Shown here: positions 61,505-64,000 of the stretch, in pieces
Layout: each line of letters opens with the position of its first letter
Numbering within the stretch: position 1 is the first letter of the stretch
Assembly: GCA_965224525.1 (NCBI GenBank)
Contig: OZ245050.1
Span: forward strand, 930,001-994,000
Reading direction: 5' to 3'
DNA from: Granulosicoccus sp036478565
GTDB taxonomy: Bacteria > Pseudomonadota > Gammaproteobacteria > Granulosicoccales > Granulosicoccaceae
Length of the DNA stretch: 64,000 nucleotides
Notes under the pieces: generated by a model
What the model saw: the letters and a program-made list of their open reading frames with translations, nothing else
Database searches by the model: none
Told to the model about the DNA's origin: nothing
Translations under genes and position numbers: made by a program

Positions 61505-62425
61505 TCAACTTCGATACCACCAGGCAAGTACCAGTTTATGCACGGGTGTCAACGTCATGCTGCCACGTAACAGGTCCGGAGCGCGCTTTTTCCAGAGCTT
61601 TATTTTTCTTTCGCGCAAACGCGTCAACGTAGTTAGAGGCTGCATCGTTGAGCCAGAGAGCAGGTTCTGGCAGACAATGTCCCTGCGGGCGGTCAGGAAT
61701 GTTGCATGGGCTTCTGCTATGGCTTCTTGTAACAGCGCCTGGCGCTGTTGTGACTTTCCGGCTTCAGATTCAGCAGCATCAATTGCCGGGCCGATGCCTT
61801 CGCTGAATTGCGTTGGTGTCAATCCATGTCGTCGGTATCGTTCTGCACTGAAAACGGTATAACCACTGGATAATAAGAAGGGCAGCCGCGCTAGTCGATC
61901 GTAACGACCGACTGCCAACGCCAGTGGCGTGAGGCGTCTGCGGTCACGATCAAATAGCGCATCATCATCGTTCAATGCATGTGCCACCAGAATCAGTCGA
62001 GCTGTGTAGTCCAGCTGCATACGCTGGCTGGCTTCCTCGTTCGTATCTGCCGGTGTAAAGCGATTGCTGGCAGCAACTGACAGGATGTCGACTGCGGGTT
62101 GCGTAATTACTGACGTGTCAGCAAGGCCCTGCTGACACGCTTGCAAAGCCGGGTGCCGAGCCTCACTCTTAGCCAGTCGGTCGAGTTCTTCGTGCCACCA
62201 GTGGATCTTGCGTTCAGCGACGGCGGGTTCCTGAACGTCGTGCAGGGTGGTTGCGATGGCATCTATCATGGTCAGCCGGTTCAGCAGTCGCAGACGACGT
62301 TCGGGTGTTGTCCAAAGCAAGCTGTAATACAGGCTTGACCCCTCCCGCGGCGCTGCCACAGTCGTGTCTGCTGCTTCTGAGAATTTGTGTGTCTCTGTGT
62401 TCAACGACGCGCCAACGCGAGCCAC
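61505..62425 (-). CDS. Squalene/phytoene synthase-like protein
   Basis: 306 residues. SSLYYSLLWTTPERRLRLLNRLT, the HDVQEPAVAERKIHWWHEEL region and YDRLARLPFLLSSGYTV fit the SQS_PSY/NDUFAF6 branch. The paired aspartate-rich motifs (DxxxD) of true prenyl synthases are not visible, suggesting a non-enzymatic assembly role as in NDUFAF6 relatives (inference). The GTG start overlaps the LysE gene end by 25 bases; translation coupling is possible. Confidence 0.75.
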   Translation of the reverse strand: MARVGASLNTETHKFSEAADTTVAAPREGSSLYYSLLWTTPERRLRLLNRLTMIDAIATTLHDVQEPAVAERKIHWWHEELDRLAKSEARHPALQACQQGLADTSVITQPAVDILSVAASNRFTPADTNEEASQRMQLDYTARLILVAHALNDDDALFDRDRRRLTPLALAVGRYDRLARLPFLLSSGYTVFSAERYRRHGLTPTQFSEGIGPAIDAAESEAGKSQQRQALLQEAIAEAHATFLTARRDIVCQNLLSGSTMQPLTTLTRLRERKIKLWKKRAPDLLRGSMTLTPVHKLVLAWWYRS

Positions 62426-63009
62426 AGACCTCCACCCATCAATGCGCTGCTGGTCATACGCTCCACAAGCCGCACGCGTTGTTGCGACAACTTCTTGCCG
62501 GTGCTCCCGGCCACTAAGGCATAACAGGAGTCAACGAAAGCGGCGACCGCCATGAAGGTCAGCCCGAGCAGTGCAAGCTGGTTAACAGTACTGACTGCGG
62601 GATCAATAAACTGCGGGATAAACGCACCAAAAAAAAGCAGAATTTTGGGGTTGGTAACGGCCACAAGAAATCCTTGCAGAAAAAAACCGCCTCTGACCGG
62701 TTTGGCTTCATCTTTTACCAGCAATCCATCTGAGCGCCACAATTTGATACCCAGCCAGATCAAATAGACGGCACCGATAAGGCGCAATACATCGAACCAC
62801 TGGCTGATAAAGGTCATCATAGAAGCCAGGCCGGTGATCAGAACCACCAGCGCCAAACCAATGCCAGCCTGCGTGCCGGCAATATTTGCCAGGCCTGCAC
62901 GTGAGCCATGACGAACGGAATTGGCAATAATGACGGTCACGGTCGGACCCGGCACCATCACAATCAAAATACAGGCAATCAAATAGGGGAACCAGACTTG
63001 CAGACTCAA
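62401..63009 (-). CDS. LysE-family amino acid exporter
   Basis: 202 residues with six hydrophobic segments. The N-terminal MVPGPTVTVIIANSVRHG is the conserved LysE/RhtB signature, and LQGFLVAVTNPKILLFFGAF the second. The TTG start at 63009 has GAGGA eight bases upstream. The transported amino acid is unknown; homoserine/threonine or lysine type cannot be told apart. It lies 29 bases after ubiG. Confidence 0.9.
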   Translation of the reverse strand: MSLQVWFPYLIACILIVMVPGPTVTVIIANSVRHGSRAGLANIAGTQAGIGLALVVLITGLASMMTFISQWFDVLRLIGAVYLIWLGIKLWRSDGLLVKDEAKPVRGGFFLQGFLVAVTNPKILLFFGAFIPQFIDPAVSTVNQLALLGLTFMAVAAFVDSCYALVAGSTGKKLSQQRVRLVERMTSSALMGGGLWLALARR

Positions 63010-63038
63010 GTGTTTATCCTCGCAATTATTTCTTTAAT

Positions 63039-63770
63039 TCAGTCATCAATACGAGTAGCTGCGATCATGTAATTAACATCGACATCAGCTTCCAGTCGAT
63101 AGTGCTTGCTTAACGGGTTGTAGGTCATGCCGATGATTTCGTCGACGCGCAATCCGGCAGCGCGGCAATAGCCATCCAGCTCGGAAGGCTTGATGAACTT
63201 CTGAAATTCATGTGTGCCACGCGGTAGCAGGCGCAACACATACTCGGCGCCGACAATGGCAAACAGCCAGGATTTCGGGTTGCGATTGAGGGTGGAGAAA
63301 AACAATCGGCCACCGGGTTTCACCAGGGCTGCCGCCGCTGCGACTGTTGATGCCGGGTCGGGCACATGCTCCAGCATTTCCAGGCAGGTCACCACATCAA
63401 AACCTGCTGGTTGTGCGGCTGCACAGTCTTCAGCCGAGATCTGCTCGTAGTCCAGTGTTGCGCCGGTTTCGAGTGCGTGCAGCCGAGCTACTGACAGCGG
63501 CGCGTCGGCCAGATCAATGCCGAGAACATCGGCGCCGGCATGTGCCATCGATTCCGCCAGAATGCCCCCACCACAACCGATGTCGATGACGCGTTTGCCA
63601 CTTAGTGGCACACGCTGGACAATCCATCCCAGACGCAGCGGGTTGATCTGGTGTAGCGGGCGAAACTCACTGTTTGGATCCCACCAACGGCTGGCCAGGT
63701 TCTGAAACTTGGCAACCTCAAGGGGGTCGACGTTGGCTGAATTTTCCATCACTGCTCGGGTCAATGTCAT
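63039..63770 (-). CDS. ubiG: Ubiquinone biosynthesis O-methyltransferase
   Basis: 243 residues. It performs both O-methylations of ubiquinone synthesis. SAM site VIDIGCGGGILAESMAHAG, then EFRPLHQINPLRLGWI in the N-terminal part and LPRGTHEFQKFIKPSEL are UbiG-specific. ATG at 63770 is used; ATG at 63749 is an alternative. Divergence from gyrA is the arrangement known from E. coli. Confidence 0.95.
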   Translation of the reverse strand: MTLTRAVMENSANVDPLEVAKFQNLASRWWDPNSEFRPLHQINPLRLGWIVQRVPLSGKRVIDIGCGGGILAESMAHAGADVLGIDLADAPLSVARLHALETGATLDYEQISAEDCAAAQPAGFDVVTCLEMLEHVPDPASTVAAAAALVKPGGRLFFSTLNRNPKSWLFAIVGAEYVLRLLPRGTHEFQKFIKPSELDGYCRAAGLRVDEIIGMTYNPLSKHYRLEADVDVNYMIAATRIDD

Positions 63771-63848
63771 CTATGGCTACGGTGTTACCTTACCGAGCGT
63801 CAGGAGTGGCCGCAAGCCGCGCAAATGCTGGGGTTGCGGCGTTACTTG

Positions 63849-63857
63849 TGGTAATAT
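63849..63857 (+). promoter_or_regulatory. Possible extended -10 of gyrA
   Basis: TGGTAATAT resembles an extended -10 (TG-N-TATAAT) about 110 bases before gyrA. No good -35 is seen. Tentative. Confidence 0.25.
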
Positions 63858-63963
63858 TCGCCGGTTAACGCAGCGCGGTGCCGGTACGGGTGCGCAGTAC
63901 GAACAGTGTACATCCCCCTTAGTTTGAAACAACAGACTGTCTGCCTCCTGGCCCTACATCACC

Positions 63964-64000
63964 ATGTCTGAATTCGCCAAAGAAATACTGCCGATTAATC
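63964..64000 (+). CDS. gyrA: DNA gyrase subunit A, start only
   Basis: The frame from the ATG at 63964 to the window edge begins MSEFAKEILPIN, matching the GyrA N terminus (consensus MS-x-x-A-K/R-E-I-x-P-x-N). Only 12 codons are included. It is divergent from ubiG. Confidence 0.75.
   Translation, partial: MSEFAKEILPIN

Overview
The window looks like a chromosomal segment of a free-living, probably aquatic gammaproteobacterium with moderate GC. The evidence is divergent ubiG and gyrA at the right edge, a gammaproteobacterial type efp-epmA pair, PrmB, a NapC/NirT-type cytochrome, flavocytochrome c sulfide dehydrogenase, and a typical Sco1/PCuA(C) copper module. The genus cannot be fixed from sequence alone. 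There are no rRNA or tRNA genes, CRISPR arrays or intact insertion sequences that I can see.

Left part (1-25.9 kb): a secreted GH5 glycosidase carrying two ~90-residue Trp/Cys modules; a frameshifted zinc-peptidase-like lipoprotein; a degenerate REC-GGDEF protein; efp-epmA with a small HEAGH protein and a RidA protein; the Sco1-PCuA(C)-psd operon; prmB; several small envelope proteins; a subtilisin-like protease joined to a zinc-protease-like domain but split by an in-frame amber codon; and a phospholipid triad (PlsC-like, CdsA, CDP-alcohol phosphotransferase). A decayed patch follows at 18.5-20.3 kb: an XRE regulator with a perfect palindromic operator, a nucleotidyltransferase truncated into a dead ABC exporter, and a further fragment. 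A 996-residue beta-propeller protein at 21.9-24.9 kb carries two copies of the same Trp/Cys module as the GH5 enzyme.

Middle part (26-45 kb): a complete Dpp/Opp-type peptide ABC importer with an M19 dipeptidase; a LacI-family regulator divergent from a ribose-type sugar importer operon that contains a SIS-domain isomerase, two permeases and a TIM-barrel epimerase; a TetR-GNAT pair under a perfect 25-bp palindrome; a WYL regulator followed by RidA; DUF2461 and YceI proteins.

Right part (45-64 kb): an oxidative sugar-acid cluster (FAD oxidoreductase, two-part UxaA-type dehydratase, a mannitol-dehydrogenase remnant, an SDR resembling 2-keto-3-deoxy-L-fuconate dehydrogenase, an L-fuconolactonase-like amidohydrolase); overlapping cobT-cobS-cobC; a TAXI-like binding protein with a coiled-coil tail; an SDR-davA-davB-cobU run that joins lysine 2-monooxygenase catabolism to cobalamin nucleotide-loop assembly; fccA-fccB preceded by a perfect FNR/ANR box; a tetraheme NirT-like cytochrome; a squalene/phytoene-synthase-like protein, a LysE exporter, ubiG and the start of gyrA.

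The points most worth following are the shared module family, the interrupted dual-protease gene, the operator-bearing toxin-antitoxin-like pair fused to ABC debris, the paired operator sites of the LacI-type regulator, and the large palindromes at the 5' ends of two peptide-transporter genes.
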